From Bacteroidota bacterium (GTDB lineage: Bacteria; Bacteroidota; Bacteroidia; Bacteroidales; GCA-2748055): a stretch of DNA of 25,391 nucleotides. Shown piece by piece: positions 7,998 to 17,072 of the stretch. How positions within the stretch are numbered: position 1 is the first letter of the stretch; each line of letters opens with the position of its first letter. Below the pieces are notes generated by a model. It was given only the letters and a program-made list of their open reading frames with translations. It was not told the origin of the DNA and made no database searches. The stretch covers positions 1-25,391 of the forward strand of contig JAAEOI010000217.1 in assembly GCA_024244665.1 (NCBI GenBank). The letters run 5' to 3'. The position numbers and the translations under genes were made by a program.

Positions 7998-8531
7998 ATG
8001 GAAGAAAATGTGAAAGCTCCCTTTTGGAAACCAGCTCTTATTTATGGCGCTATTGTTGGTTTTGTAAGCATCCTGTTGGGTGTGATTTTTTATGTAATGA
8101 ACCTCTATGCAACCAGCTGGATCCAGTGGGTGAGCCTGGTGATTGGGATCGCAATCCTTGCATACGTATTGGTGGCCTACCGGAACGAGCATCTCGGGGG
8201 TTTTGCAACCTATGGTCAGTTATTTCTGATGGCCCTGGTGATCGGTCTGGTCTCCTCTATCCTTCTACTTATCTACACCTACCTGATGCACGTGGTGATT
8301 GATCCCGACCTGGCTGATAAAATCAAGCTGGTTGCCGAAGAGAAAATGATGAATAATCCCCGCATTCCCGAGAACAGGGTTGACGGTATGATCGAAAGGC
8401 TGGGCAAAAGTTTTGAATTGAAGAGGATGCTGATTACCACTTTTATTGGAGGCGTGGTAGCGAATGCCATTATTGGTTTGATCCTGGCCGCCTTTATCAA
8501 GAAGGAGGAGACTCCTGTTGATGTAGCCTAA
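7998..8531 (+). CDS. DUF4199 domain-containing membrane protein
   Basis: The 177-residue protein has four hydrophobic segments (about 13-35, 42-60, 72-98 and 145-166) with a polar, charged stretch (about 103-140) between the third and fourth. The pattern and the segment YRNEHLGGFATYGQLFLMALVIGLVSS match the DUF4199 family, common in Bacteroidota and of unknown function. It ends 10 bases before a dolichyl-phosphate-mannose-synthase-like glycosyltransferase. This pairing is frequent in the phylum from memory, suggesting a role with that enzyme at the inner membrane. The ATG at 7998 follows the SRP RNA terminator by about 32 bases. Confidence 0.85.
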   Translation: MEENVKAPFWKPALIYGAIVGFVSILLGVIFYVMNLYATSWIQWVSLVIGIAILAYVLVAYRNEHLGGFATYGQLFLMALVIGLVSSILLLIYTYLMHVVIDPDLADKIKLVAEEKMMNNPRIPENRVDGMIERLGKSFELKRMLITTFIGGVVANAIIGLILAAFIKKEETPVDVA

Positions 8532-8541
8532 ACTTTTTTTC

Positions 8542-9492
8542 ATGAACCTTTCTATTGTCATTCCCCTCTATAACGAGGAGGAGTCCCTTCCCGAACTGTG
8601 CGAATGGATTAACCGCGTGTTGACCGGCAACAAGCTTTCCTATGAGCTGATCCTTATTGATGACGGATCCAATGACGGCTCATGGGGAGTGATTGAGGAG
8701 CTAAAGCAGAAGTACACGGAGATCAGAGGGGTTCAATTCCGCCGCAATTACGGAAAGTCGGCCGCTCTGCATACCGGGTTTGCCATGGCAACGGGGGATG
8801 TGGTATTCACAATGGATGCTGACCTGCAGGATTCTCCCGAGGAGATCCCCGAGATGCGCCGGATGGTCATCGAAGAGGGATTTGATGTGGTGAGTGGATG
8901 GAAGAAAAAACGCTACGATCCTTTCCTCCGGAAAAGGGTTCCGACCAAACTGTTCAACTGGGCCGCCCGTAGGGTAAGCGGAATCAGGCTGCATGACTTT
9001 AACTGCGGACTGAAAGCCTACCGGCTGAATGTGGCCCGGAGCGTTGAGGTGTATGGCGACATGCACCGCTACATTCCTGTCCTTGCCAAAGGGAATGGTT
9101 TTAAGAAGATCGGGGAGAAGGTGGTTCAGCACCAGGAGAGGAAATACGGGGTGACCAAATTCGGGATGGACCGTTTTGTGAAGGGCTTTCTCGACCTGCT
9201 TACAGTCTCTTTCCTGACCATTTTCGGGAAAAAGCCCATGCACTTCTTCGGTTTGCTGGGTTCACTGATGTTCCTACTTGGCTTCGGAATCGCACTTTAC
9301 CTGGGCATCGATAAACTGGTGGCTGTACTCAACCATGTACCCCAGCGGCTGATCGCCGACAGTGCTATTTTCTATATCGCCCTTTCCAGTATGATCATCG
9401 GTTCCCTTCTGTTTATCGGGGGTTTCCTGGGAGAGTTGATCTCCAGGAACGCACCCGAGAGGAACAACTATGAAATTGAGACAGAGATCTAG
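8542..9492 (+). CDS. family 2 glycosyltransferase, polyprenyl-phosphate sugar synthase-like (DPM1/GtrB type)
   Basis: The 316-residue enzyme starts directly with a GT2 fold: SIVIPLYNEEESLPEL (4-19), LIDDGSNDGSW (38-48), FRRNYGKSAALHTGF (67-80) and the DxD motif in FTMDADLQD (89-97, acids 92 and 94). FNCGLKAYR and a conserved HRYIPVLAKGNGF segment follow. Two C-terminal membrane helices (about 232-255 and 268-298) are arranged as in GtrB/ArnC-like enzymes that put a sugar on undecaprenyl phosphate at the cytoplasmic face. The exact sugar cannot be read from sequence. It lies 10 bases after the DUF4199 gene and 6 bases before the next glycosyltransferase, so the three form an operon. Confidence 0.92.
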   Translation: MNLSIVIPLYNEEESLPELCEWINRVLTGNKLSYELILIDDGSNDGSWGVIEELKQKYTEIRGVQFRRNYGKSAALHTGFAMATGDVVFTMDADLQDSPEEIPEMRRMVIEEGFDVVSGWKKKRYDPFLRKRVPTKLFNWAARRVSGIRLHDFNCGLKAYRLNVARSVEVYGDMHRYIPVLAKGNGFKKIGEKVVQHQERKYGVTKFGMDRFVKGFLDLLTVSFLTIFGKKPMHFFGLLGSLMFLLGFGIALYLGIDKLVAVLNHVPQRLIADSAIFYIALSSMIIGSLLFIGGFLGELISRNAPERNNYEIETEI

Positions 9493-9498
9493 AGTACG

Positions 9499-10494
9499 AT
9501 GTTAAAGATTTCTCTGATCATTCCTGTATTCAACAGGCCGGGGGAGGTGCAGGAGCTACTTCAGAGCCTTACTCTTCAGTCAGATAAGGAATTCGAGGTC
9601 ATCATCGTGGAGGATGGCTCTACAGAAAGCAGCCTGAAGGTTGTTGAATCCTTCGGGAGCCTGCTTGATATCAAATATTTTTTCAAGGCAAACTCCGGTC
9701 CCGGTCCAAGTCGTAATTTCGGTTGTAAAGAGGCATCGGGAAATTATATGATCTTTCTCGATTCCGATTGTGTGATCCCCCCGGATTACTGTAAGATCGT
9801 GAAAGAGACGCTCAACAGTGATTATCCTGATGCATTTGGCGGACCCGACAGGGCGCACCACGGTTTTACGAAATTCCAGAAGGCTATTAATTTTTCCATG
9901 ACCTCCTTCCTGACAACCGGTGGAATCAGGGGAGGGAACGAGAAGATGGGGAAGTTCCACCCCAGGAGCTTCAACATGGGATTCTCCGGGGAGGTATACA
10001 AAGTCACCGGAGGTTTCTCAGACATGCGCTTTGGTGAGGATGTGGACCTCAGCCTGCGAATCCTGGAGAACGGATTTACTACTTCACTGATTATAGATGC
10101 CTTTGTATATCACAAGAGGAGGTCAACCCTCAGGCAGTTTTTCAAGCAAGTGCATAATTCAGGGATAGCCAGGATCAACCTTCATAAGAGGCACCCCGGG
10201 TCCATGAAACTGGTCCATTTTGCTCCGGCTCTCTTTACGCTGGGAACAGTGGTGCTTATCCTGGCCGGGGCTCTTTTATCGCCCTGGTTCATGGCTCCGC
10301 TGGCGCTGCATATCCTTATGCTCTTTCTCACTGCCACGGTTCAGAACAGGAGCCTTTCCATTGGGTTGCTGGCCATCCTTACCAGTTATACCCAGTTGCT
10401 GGGTTACGGATCGGGATTCCTCATTGCATTCTGGAGGCGATTGATTCTTGGCAGGGATGAGTTTTCGGCCTTTAGCAGGAATTTCTACAAATAG
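9499..10494 (+). CDS. family 2 glycosyltransferase with C-terminal membrane helices
   Basis: The 331-residue protein has a GT-A domain: SLIIPVFNRPGEVQELLQSL (5-24), IIVEDGSTESS (35-45), NSGPGPSRNFG (65-75), the DxD-type DSDC at 88-91, and the acceptor-side motif GEDVDLSLRI near residue 180. Two to three hydrophobic segments follow (about 232-280 and 292-312). It resembles membrane-attached GT2 enzymes of cell-surface polysaccharide or glycolipid synthesis; donor and acceptor are unknown. The ATG at 9499 is 6 bases after the previous stop. Its 3' end overlaps that of the convergent miaA gene by 10 bases, with no terminator hairpin visible between them. Confidence 0.88.
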   Translation: MLKISLIIPVFNRPGEVQELLQSLTLQSDKEFEVIIVEDGSTESSLKVVESFGSLLDIKYFFKANSGPGPSRNFGCKEASGNYMIFLDSDCVIPPDYCKIVKETLNSDYPDAFGGPDRAHHGFTKFQKAINFSMTSFLTTGGIRGGNEKMGKFHPRSFNMGFSGEVYKVTGGFSDMRFGEDVDLSLRILENGFTTSLIIDAFVYHKRRSTLRQFFKQVHNSGIARINLHKRHPGSMKLVHFAPALFTLGTVVLILAGALLSPWFMAPLALHILMLFLTATVQNRSLSIGLLAILTSYTQLLGYGSGFLIAFWRRLILGRDEFSAFSRNFYK

Positions 10495-11393
10495 CCTGAT
10501 TGCTGTTCAATCCATGCAGTGATCTCATGTGCCTGTTCAGGGTGAAGCCACTGGTATTTGCTCCCTTTCCTGAACCAGGTAAGTTGTTTGCGTGCAAATT
10601 TCCTTGTGTTTCGCTTTATGAGATCAACCGCTTCGTCAAGGGAAAGCTCTCCGTCAAGGTGCCTGAACAGTTCCCTGTACCCGACAGTCTTCATGGCTGT
10701 CAGATCGCGGTAAAAGATCACCTCCCGCGCTTCATCCAGCAAACCCTGCTCCATCATCTGGTCGACCCGTGAATTGATTCGCTGGTAGAGCACCTCCCGT
10801 TCCATATCCAGGGCTGTCCTCAGGATTTGGAAAGGCCTCTTCTTCTTACTGGCTGAAAGGAATCCCGAATAGGGTTTGCCGGTCTGGATCGATACTTCCA
10901 ATGCTTTCAGTACCCGCATGTGATTTTTCAGATCGACTCTTTTAAAACTCACGGGGTCAAGCTCTCTCAACTGCTGAGTCAGAGGCCCCAGTCCCTCCAG
11001 TTTAAACCGATCGAGCAGTTGTGCCCTCAGCTCTGGATCGGCTGAAGGAAGTTCATCGATTCCGTCACAGACTGCATCAATGTAAAGTCCCGATCCACCC
11101 ACCATTATAACCAGGTCATGAACTTCAAAGAGCCTGTCCAGCAGCTCAAGGACCTCCGTCTCATACCTGCTTGCATGATATGGATCCTCCAGGGAAACCG
11201 TCTGGATAAAGTGATGCCTGACCTGGCTTAGCTCTTCCTGCGTGGGGACTGCCGTACCTATGGTGGTTTCGCGGTAGATCTGCCTGGAATCGGCCGATAT
11301 GATTTCGGTTCTAAAATGGCTGGCCAGGCTGATGCCGCAGGCTGTTTTTCCCACGGCTGTGGGACCGGCCAGTACCACCAGGGTATTCCCCAT
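10485..11393 (-). CDS. miaA: tRNA dimethylallyltransferase
   Basis: MiaA adds dimethylallyl to N6 of A37 in tRNAs reading UNN codons. The 302-residue protein begins MGNTLVVLAGPTAVGKT, with the P-loop at 10-17, then ISADSRQIY (Asp35, Gln38), VGGSGLYIDAV, and the C-terminal RNTRKFARKQLTWFR typical of the family. An upstream in-frame extension exists but runs antisense-like through the preceding gene; I chose the ATG at 11393 because the P-loop follows at the usual distance and the length is standard. It starts one base after the stop of the 11395-11943 gene, so translation is probably coupled. It is the last gene of the aconitase operon. Confidence 0.95.
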   Translation of the reverse strand: MGNTLVVLAGPTAVGKTACGISLASHFRTEIISADSRQIYRETTIGTAVPTQEELSQVRHHFIQTVSLEDPYHASRYETEVLELLDRLFEVHDLVIMVGGSGLYIDAVCDGIDELPSADPELRAQLLDRFKLEGLGPLTQQLRELDPVSFKRVDLKNHMRVLKALEVSIQTGKPYSGFLSASKKKRPFQILRTALDMEREVLYQRINSRVDQMMEQGLLDEAREVIFYRDLTAMKTVGYRELFRHLDGELSLDEAVDLIKRNTRKFARKQLTWFRKGSKYQWLHPEQAHEITAWIEQQSGYL

Positions 11394-11394
11394 C

Positions 11395-11943
11395 TCAGTA
11401 GTCCTCCGGATTGCCAGATCCAAACAGGTCCGGGTCAAGGTCATCGATGCGCAGGTCATCCTCTCCCATATCGTCTGGATCATCGTAAGAGTCAATATCA
11501 GATTCACCCCCCTGGTCACCCTGGAGCAGATCGATGGCCAGTTGCTGTGGCGGATCGCCTTGGGATTGTGCAATAAACGGGGTTTCCCGGGGAGAGACCT
11601 GGTCCGCATCCTCAATGAGTTCCATGAAAAATGCACGTTCCGAGAAGAAATCAAAAACGTAAATCATCCGCTGGCTTACCTCGCTGAGATACTCATCCAG
11701 GGTCACCTCGCCCATGGTAAGTGTTTCAATACCAGAATCTTGATTCATGTCAATGAGGGTGATCTCCTGCTCTTTTTCCCAGCTCTTGCTGGTGATGAAA
11801 AAGGAGGCAAGCTGGGTGGGGTCGTAACCAAGGTTCTCCTGCAAAACCTTATGGAAATCGAGGAAGGTATCTGATCCGTCAATCACCAGGTCGCGGTAAA
11901 ACTCCTGGTCCTCATCGCTTAATATCCGGAAAAGTAAAATCAT
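11395..11943 (-). CDS. pRiA4b ORF-3-like (IS1096 passenger TnpR-like) hypothetical protein
   Basis: The 182-residue protein has an N-terminal domain (about 1-115) with segments such as FHKVLQENLGYDPTQLASFFIT, GEVTLDEYLSE and MIYVFDFFSERAFFMELI. These resemble the beta-grasp-like family named after plasmid pRiA4b ORF-3 or the IS1096 passenger protein. The family name recalls mobile DNA, but no transposon is visible here and the gene sits in a housekeeping operon. The last 50 residues are strongly acidic and disordered-looking (DIDSYDDPDDMGEDDL). Function is unknown. The start ATG overlaps the upstream stop as ATGA (11943-11940) and the stop lies one base before miaA. Confidence 0.75.
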   Translation of the reverse strand: MILLFRILSDEDQEFYRDLVIDGSDTFLDFHKVLQENLGYDPTQLASFFITSKSWEKEQEITLIDMNQDSGIETLTMGEVTLDEYLSEVSQRMIYVFDFFSERAFFMELIEDADQVSPRETPFIAQSQGDPPQQLAIDLLQGDQGGESDIDSYDDPDDMGEDDLRIDDLDPDLFGSGNPEDY

Positions 11944-13019
11944 CTCAGTTGTATCAGGAAACTGATGGTATCCACACCGTCTGCATAATCCCAGGGCATG
12001 GGCTCCTGGGTTCCCCCTGGCCTAATCCTGTTCTCAATATCAGGGTGGACAGAGACCGTGCACTGGATCTCTTCCTCATGTTCCGTTAGCTGTTGTTGTA
12101 CAGTCCCAATTTCAGAATATCTTTCATAAAAAACAACTCCGGCCGGACTGGCAATCGCTGAGTCCTCTTTTACCAGGGTGATTCCATTGTCCAGGAACTC
12201 CACACGGTTCATCAGATATATGGAGCGGTGGTAATCCACATTGTTGGCATATTTGTTATGCTGGCTCAGTTCTGTAAAGTTGTCAAGTACCTCCAGGAGC
12301 ACCTTCAGATCATAATCCTCCGGGATGTATAGTTTGGTCACATTCCTGCATCCCATTCCGAAATAGGTAAAGATATCCCGGCCCAGGGCCAAAAGCTCTT
12401 TTTCAGTTTCCCTGCCGGTCAAAACAGCAACACCATTGCGGTTCTTCCTGATGATGTGGGGGATGTCCCGGAAATAGTATTCGAAATACCTGGCACTGTT
12501 GTCACTACCCGTGGCAATTACCGCATCCATGCCGCCAAGGTGGCCATCAGTTAAACAGATGCGCTTGCCTGTTTCTGCATCCAGGTACGTAATGATATCT
12601 GCCACGCTCCTTATGAGGCGGTTGTCCTTTGAAGAGGGCTTGGCCTGAACGCTGTGACCCCCTGCCAGGACGCATAGTATATCATGGAATCCTACCAGAG
12701 GTATATTCCCGGCCAGCACCAGTCCGATCAATTTTTTCTTCCCCGCTTCTACAGGGATCTCCTTGTATGCGGAAACCCACCTGTGCAGCACCTGCTCGTC
12801 CAGCATGAGGGCTATTCCCATCAGGGCACGGTCGAGCCATGCCGGAGTAAACCACGGATTGAGCATGGGCTCCCGTTCAAGCATCACATTGAACGAATCA
12901 TAGAACAGATTGTTCAGCGGAGCAAGTGCACCTGAATCTTCCCTGGTTTTTTCCGGGAACTGCCTGAGGAAACGCCCCAGCAGGGCGAAGTTCTTAATGA
13001 AGGGATCGCTCCTTTCCAA
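11940..13019 (-). CDS. LuxC-type fatty acyl-CoA reductase
   Basis: The 359-residue protein matches the LuxC/acyl-CoA reductase family, NADPH-dependent enzymes that convert acyl-CoA or acyl-enzyme to aldehyde. Visible signs are GLVLAGNIPLVGFHD (99-113, cofactor region), SVQAKPSSKDN, DAVIATGSDNSARYF, and the probable catalytic cysteine in YFGMGCRNVTKLYIP (Cys224). The only plausible start is TTG at 13019-13017, one base after the aconitase stop: the upstream in-frame stretch has no ATG or GTG, and the first internal ATG (residue 46) would remove conserved helix. Luciferase genes are absent, so bioluminescence is not implied; Bacteroidota commonly carry this stand-alone form. It ends overlapping the next gene by four bases. 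Confidence 0.85.
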   Translation of the reverse strand: MERSDPFIKNFALLGRFLRQFPEKTREDSGALAPLNNLFYDSFNVMLEREPMLNPWFTPAWLDRALMGIALMLDEQVLHRWVSAYKEIPVEAGKKKLIGLVLAGNIPLVGFHDILCVLAGGHSVQAKPSSKDNRLIRSVADIITYLDAETGKRICLTDGHLGGMDAVIATGSDNSARYFEYYFRDIPHIIRKNRNGVAVLTGRETEKELLALGRDIFTYFGMGCRNVTKLYIPEDYDLKVLLEVLDNFTELSQHNKYANNVDYHRSIYLMNRVEFLDNGITLVKEDSAIASPAGVVFYERYSEIGTVQQQLTEHEEEIQCTVSVHPDIENRIRPGGTQEPMPWDYADGVDTISFLIQLR

Positions 13020-13020
13020 T

Positions 13021-15288
13021 TTAGCAGGAGTTTTCCTGTTTGATCAGGTTGAGTGCTGAACCAGCCCTGAACCAGCCGATCTGGTTTTCATTTAGAGTAT
13101 GATTGGCCCTGAAGGAGTGAGTTGTTCCATCACTGTGATTCAGACTGATCTCCAGGGGTACACCGGGTGCAAGTGAGGTGAGCCCGCTTACATCGATGGT
13201 GTCATCCTCACGGACCAGGTCATAATCGGATTTATCCTGGAAGGTAAGTGCCAGCATCCCCTGTTTCTTAAGGTTGGTTTCGTGGATTCTGGCGAAGGAT
13301 TTCACAAGCACCACCCTGACCCCAAGGTGCCTTGGTTCCATGGCAGCATGTTCGCGTGAGGAACCTTCCCCGTAATTCTCATCCCCGATAACGATGCTTC
13401 CTATTCCTGCCGCTTTATATGCCCTGGCCGTTTCCGGAACACTCTGATAGCTCCCGCTAAGCTGGTTGCGTACCTCATTGGTAAGGTCGTTGGCGAAGTT
13501 CACCGCGCCGATCAACATGTTGTTGGAGATGTTATCCAGGTGTCCCCTGAATTTGAGCCAGGGTCCGGCCATGGATATGTGGTCGGTGGTGCACTTTCCC
13601 TTTGCCTTAATCAGAAGTTTCAATCCATGGAGGTCCTTTCTGTCCCATGGGGCAAAGGGGGTCAGGATCTGCAGTCGATCCGATTTGGGATTGACCTTTA
13701 TCACCACTCCGCTGCCATCTGCAGCAGGCTCCTGGTATCCTTTTTCTTCCACCTCAAATCCTTTTTCCGGCAGCTCCATTCCCCGTGGCTCCTCCAGCTG
13801 GATCTCCTGGCCTTCCTCGTTGGTCAGGGTGTCTGCCAGGGGATTGAATGTCATGCTGCCTGCAATGGACAGGGCTGTGACAATCTCCGGTGAGGCCACA
13901 AAGGAGTAGGTATTTGGATTGCCATCGTTTCTTTTGGCAAAGTTCCGGTTAAAGGAGGTGATGATGGAGTTCTTCTCCTGTTTGTCGGCATTGTGTCTGG
14001 CCCACTGTCCGATGCAGGGACCGCATGCATTGGCAAGGACCACGCCCCCGATCTTCTCAAAGGTGTCGATGAGCCCGTCCCGTTCGATGGTGTATCTTAC
14101 CAGCTCCGATCCAGGGGTGACCGTATATTCCGCTTTCACTTTCAGCTTCTTTTCAATCGCCTGCTCTGCCACGGAGGCAGCCCTGGTAATATCCTCATAG
14201 GAAGAGTTGGTGCACGATCCGATGAGTCCGACCTCCATCTTTTCGGGATACCCGTTCTCTTTAACGGCCGTTGCAAACTCCGAAATGGGCCAGGCTTTAT
14301 CGGGCGTGAATGGACCGTTGATATGTGGCTCCAGGGTGGAGAGATCGATTTCAATTACCTCGTCAAAATACATCTCCGGATTGGAGTAGACTTCAGGGTC
14401 ACCATTGAGGTGATCTATTACCAGGTCGGCTTCTCCTGCCACATCCTCCCTGCCCGTTCCAGCAAGGTAAGCACGCATTTTCTGATCGTACCCGAACAAA
14501 GAGGTGGTTGCGCCGATTTCGGCCCCCATGTTGCAGATGGTTCCCTTCCCTGTGCAGGAGATCGACTCGGCACCCTCTCCGAAGTACTCCACAATCCTCC
14601 CGGTTCCTCCTTTGACAGTCAGTATACCTGCCACCTTCAGGATCACATCCTTAGCCGATGCCCATCCGTTCAGTCGGCCGGTAAGCTTAATCCCAACCAG
14701 TTTGGGGAATTTCAGCTCCCAGGCCATGCCTGCCATTACATCCACCGCATCGGCTCCTCCGACCCCGATAGCGATCATGCCAAGTCCGCCCGCATTTACA
14801 GTATGGGAATCGGTACCGATCATCATTCCGCCGGGGAAGGCGTAATTTTCAAGGATCACCTGGTGGATGATCCCGGCCCCGGGTTTCCAGAACCCAATTC
14901 CATATTTATTAGAGACGCTTCCCAGGAAATCATAGACTTCCTTATTGGTGCTTTTTGCGGTATCCAGGTCGGCCAGTGCTCCTTCTTTTGCCTGGATCAG
15001 GTGGTCGCAGTGAACCGTGGAGGGGACAGCTGCCCTTGTCTTTCCTGCCTGCATGAACTGTAAAAGGGCCATCTGGGCTGTGGCATCCTGCATTGCAACC
15101 CGGTCGGGCTTAAAATCCACATAGTCTTCACCCCTTGAGAAGGTGCGTAAGGTCTTTTCATCGAAGAGGTGACTATACAGAATTTTTTCTGTGAGAGTCA
15201 ACGGTCGTGAGAGGATGTTTCTGATGGATTTGATCCTGCCAGGCAGTGCCCGGTAGGTCTCTTTAATCATTTGGAAATCGAAGGCCAT
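13021..15288 (-). CDS. acn: aconitate hydratase
   Basis: Aconitase isomerises citrate to isocitrate through a [4Fe-4S] cluster in the TCA cycle. The 755-residue protein is of the mitochondrial/Bacteroidota-like length. It contains [10 protein letters not shown] (92-101), [15 protein letters not shown] (157-171), the three cluster cysteines at GSCTNSS (Cys359) and NACGPCIGQ (Cys422, Cys425), and the C-terminal swivel-domain motif [15 protein letters not shown]. The ATG at 15288 gives [13 protein letters not shown] -7-like box TATATTTG lies at 15319-15312 on the minus strand. It leads a four-gene operon with the acyl-CoA reductase, the pRiA4b ORF-3-like gene and miaA. Confidence 0.96.
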   Translation of the reverse strand: MAFDFQMIKETYRALPGRIKSIRNILSRPLTLTEKILYSHLFDEKTLRTFSRGEDYVDFKPDRVAMQDATAQMALLQFMQAGKTRAAVPSTVHCDHLIQAKEGALADLDTAKSTNKEVYDFLGSVSNKYGIGFWKPGAGIIHQVILENYAFPGGMMIGTDSHTVNAGGLGMIAIGVGGADAVDVMAGMAWELKFPKLVGIKLTGRLNGWASAKDVILKVAGILTVKGGTGRIVEYFGEGAESISCTGKGTICNMGAEIGATTSLFGYDQKMRAYLAGTGREDVAGEADLVIDHLNGDPEVYSNPEMYFDEVIEIDLSTLEPHINGPFTPDKAWPISEFATAVKENGYPEKMEVGLIGSCTNSSYEDITRAASVAEQAIEKKLKVKAEYTVTPGSELVRYTIERDGLIDTFEKIGGVVLANACGPCIGQWARHNADKQEKNSIITSFNRNFAKRNDGNPNTYSFVASPEIVTALSIAGSMTFNPLADTLTNEEGQEIQLEEPRGMELPEKGFEVEEKGYQEPAADGSGVVIKVNPKSDRLQILTPFAPWDRKDLHGLKLLIKAKGKCTTDHISMAGPWLKFRGHLDNISNNMLIGAVNFANDLTNEVRNQLSGSYQSVPETARAYKAAGIGSIVIGDENYGEGSSREHAAMEPRHLGVRVVLVKSFARIHETNLKKQGMLALTFQDKSDYDLVREDDTIDVSGLTSLAPGVPLEISLNHSDGTTHSFRANHTLNENQIGWFRAGSALNLIKQENSC

Positions 15289-15311
15289 TGAGAGAATTTT
15301 TTAGTAAAATG

Positions 15312-15319
15312 CAAATATA
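15312..15319 (-). promoter_or_regulatory. -7 box of the aconitase operon
   Basis: TATATTTG on the minus strand matches TAnnTTTG exactly and lies 24 bases upstream of the aconitase ATG. The only CAAA (minus-strand TTTG) nearby is at 15346-15349, 26 bases away, which is longer than the usual spacer, so the -33 element is not convincing. Confidence 0.5.
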
Positions 15320-15413
15320 TAGGAAAATGAGTTGTATGCCTGACGCAAATGCCCTTCAATTGTTCAGATTTTTTATATTTTTATAATAAAACTACATCCC
15401 GTTGAAATTTGCT

Positions 15414-16646
15414 ATGTTCATAGAGAATGTTCGTATTGCCCTTAAATCAATTCGGACTAATCTGCTCAGGACCATCCTGACCGTATTTATCATTGCATTT
15501 GGTATTATGGCTCTGGTTGGGATCCTGACCGCCATAGATTCGATCAAGGGGAGCCTTACCGACTCTTTCAGTATGATGGGGGCTAACACCTTTACCATTG
15601 AATCCCGAAGCATGCGGGTTCAGATAGGTAACCAGGCGTACCGGAGGAAAAATCATGATTTCATTTCATTCCGGCAGGCAGAGGAGTTCAAGGAACGCTA
15701 TAAATTTCCCGGGAACGCTGCTGTTTGGACCAGGGCTTCAGGTTCTGCAGTGGTGAAATACAAATCCTTCACATCGAATCCCAACACTACAGTACTGGGT
15801 GTTGATGAGGATTACATCTACACGGCGGGATATGAAATTGAAAAGGGGAGGAATTTTTCAGAATCAGACATTGAAGGGAATGCCAACCTGGTCCTGATCG
15901 GAAAAGAGGTGGCCCGCCAGGCATTCGGAAATCAGATGGATCCTCTGAATCGCTTCATTTCGGTTGGAAACGGAAGGTACAGGGTAGTTGGCGTTCTGAA
16001 AACAAGAGGACAGTCGGGTGCTATGGGTAGCGACCGGGTCTGCTTGATCCCGCACACCAATGTGAGGCAGTATTTCTCAAGACCGCAGATGAGGTATTCC
16101 ATCAATATAATGCCGGCCAGCCCGGAAATGCTCGATATCTCAGTTTCAGAAGCCGAGGGGATATTCAGAATCGTAAGGCGGCTGGAGGCCCGCGATGAGA
16201 GTGATTTTAATATTACCAAGAGCGACCAACTGGCTCAGATGCTTATTGAGAATCTGAAGTTTGTAACCATGGCTGCCACCATCATCGGACTCATCACCCT
16301 GTTGGGAGCTGTCATCGGACTGATGAATATAATGCTGGTCTCAGTGACCGAGAGGACCAAGGAGATTGGTACCAGGAAAGCACTTGGCGCCAAGTCCCTG
16401 ATGATCAAGCGACAGTTCCTTTACGAGGCTATTGTGATCGGACAATTGGGTGCAGTTGTGGGGATATTGTTAGGAATAGTCATTGGAAATGGTGTATCTT
16501 TAGCAATAGGTTCCAGTTTCATAATTCCCTGGAAATGGATCCTGCTGGGTATTGGATTATGTTTCGGGGTTGGTGTAATATCGGGGTATTTCCCGGCCCT
16601 GAAGGCCTCGCGGCTTGATCCAATTCTTGCATTAAGGTACGAGTAA
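15414..16646 (+). CDS. ABC transporter permease, MacB/FtsX type
   Basis: The 410-residue protein has one N-terminal membrane helix (about 19-40, after IRTNLLRTILTVF), a large extracytoplasmic MacB-PCD-like domain (about 45-270), and three C-terminal helices (about 283-308, 335-360 and 370-393). ERTKEIGTRKALGA lies between helices 2 and 3, and the closing ASRLDPILALRYE is the classic end of the MacB/LolC-type permease. These permeases couple an ATPase to periplasmic work such as lipoprotein or drug export. No ATPase gene is adjacent in the window, so the partner must be encoded elsewhere. I prefer the ATG at 15414 to an in-frame TTG four codons upstream because MFIENVRIALKSIRTN is the usual family start. 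Confidence 0.9.
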   Translation: MFIENVRIALKSIRTNLLRTILTVFIIAFGIMALVGILTAIDSIKGSLTDSFSMMGANTFTIESRSMRVQIGNQAYRRKNHDFISFRQAEEFKERYKFPGNAAVWTRASGSAVVKYKSFTSNPNTTVLGVDEDYIYTAGYEIEKGRNFSESDIEGNANLVLIGKEVARQAFGNQMDPLNRFISVGNGRYRVVGVLKTRGQSGAMGSDRVCLIPHTNVRQYFSRPQMRYSINIMPASPEMLDISVSEAEGIFRIVRRLEARDESDFNITKSDQLAQMLIENLKFVTMAATIIGLITLLGAVIGLMNIMLVSVTERTKEIGTRKALGAKSLMIKRQFLYEAIVIGQLGAVVGILLGIVIGNGVSLAIGSSFIIPWKWILLGIGLCFGVGVISGYFPALKASRLDPILALRYE

Positions 16647-16661
16647 ATTATTTGTTTATTT

Positions 16662-17039
16662 ATGGAAGATCTCTATTTGAAAAGGACATTCAATTCACCC
16701 GAAGTGGAATTCATCGGGGATACGGGTGAGCTTTCTCTTGAAGGAAGATCAATTCCTGAAGACCCCGGGGAGTTTTTTGAGAGGTTAATAGAGTGGATCA
16801 ACCAGTATTTTCTGACCCCGACCGAAAAGACTATAATGAGTATTAAACTGGAGTATATCAATAGCGGCTCTTCAAAATATATGCTGGAGGTACTCAGGAT
16901 CATGAAGATCAATCATGATGCAGGGAAGGATGTGCAGATCAGATGGTACTTTGAGGAGGGTGATGAATCCATCGAAGAGCTTGGTCAGCACTACGAGCAG
17001 ACCATCCAGATCCCCTTCGAGCACATTGAGTATTACTAA
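16662..17039 (+). CDS. SiaC family (DUF1987) regulatory phosphoprotein
   Basis: The 125-residue protein fits the DUF1987/SiaC family along its whole length: an opening beta region with FNSPEVEF, LSLEGRSIPEDPGEFF (about 25-40), then IKLEYINSGSSKYMLEVL (62-79), and IRWYFEEGDESIEELGQ near the end. In Pseudomonas aeruginosa SiaC is a phosphoprotein switched by a kinase (SiaB) and a phosphatase (SiaA) to activate a diguanylate cyclase. The conserved Ser/Thr-rich turn here is SGSS (68-71), the probable phosphorylation region. Neither kinase nor phosphatase lies beside it. It follows the permease by 15 bases and is closed by a terminator. Confidence 0.85.
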   Translation: MEDLYLKRTFNSPEVEFIGDTGELSLEGRSIPEDPGEFFERLIEWINQYFLTPTEKTIMSIKLEYINSGSSKYMLEVLRIMKINHDAGKDVQIRWYFEEGDESIEELGQHYEQTIQIPFEHIEYY

Positions 17040-17072
17040 CACACCACCCCATATTCTTACATGAGTGTTCAC

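Noticed and set aside
11394..11654. N-terminal extension of miaA
   Set aside because: In frame but opposite in character to the family start; the P-loop begins nine residues after the ATG at 11393 and the extension is just another frame of the upstream gene.
11395..11943. Mobile element suggested by the IS1096 passenger-like family name
   Set aside because: No transposase, inverted repeats or target duplication are visible; the gene is coupled to housekeeping neighbours on both sides.
11940..13019. Bioluminescence locus suggested by LuxC similarity
   Set aside because: No luxA, luxB, luxD or luxE genes are present; the stand-alone reductase is a different context.
13993..15063. 356-codon plus-strand open frame opposite aconitase
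   Set aside because: It is the antisense shadow of a fully conserved aconitase; composition (many Gly, Pro, His, Ser) and lack of any domain argue against coding.
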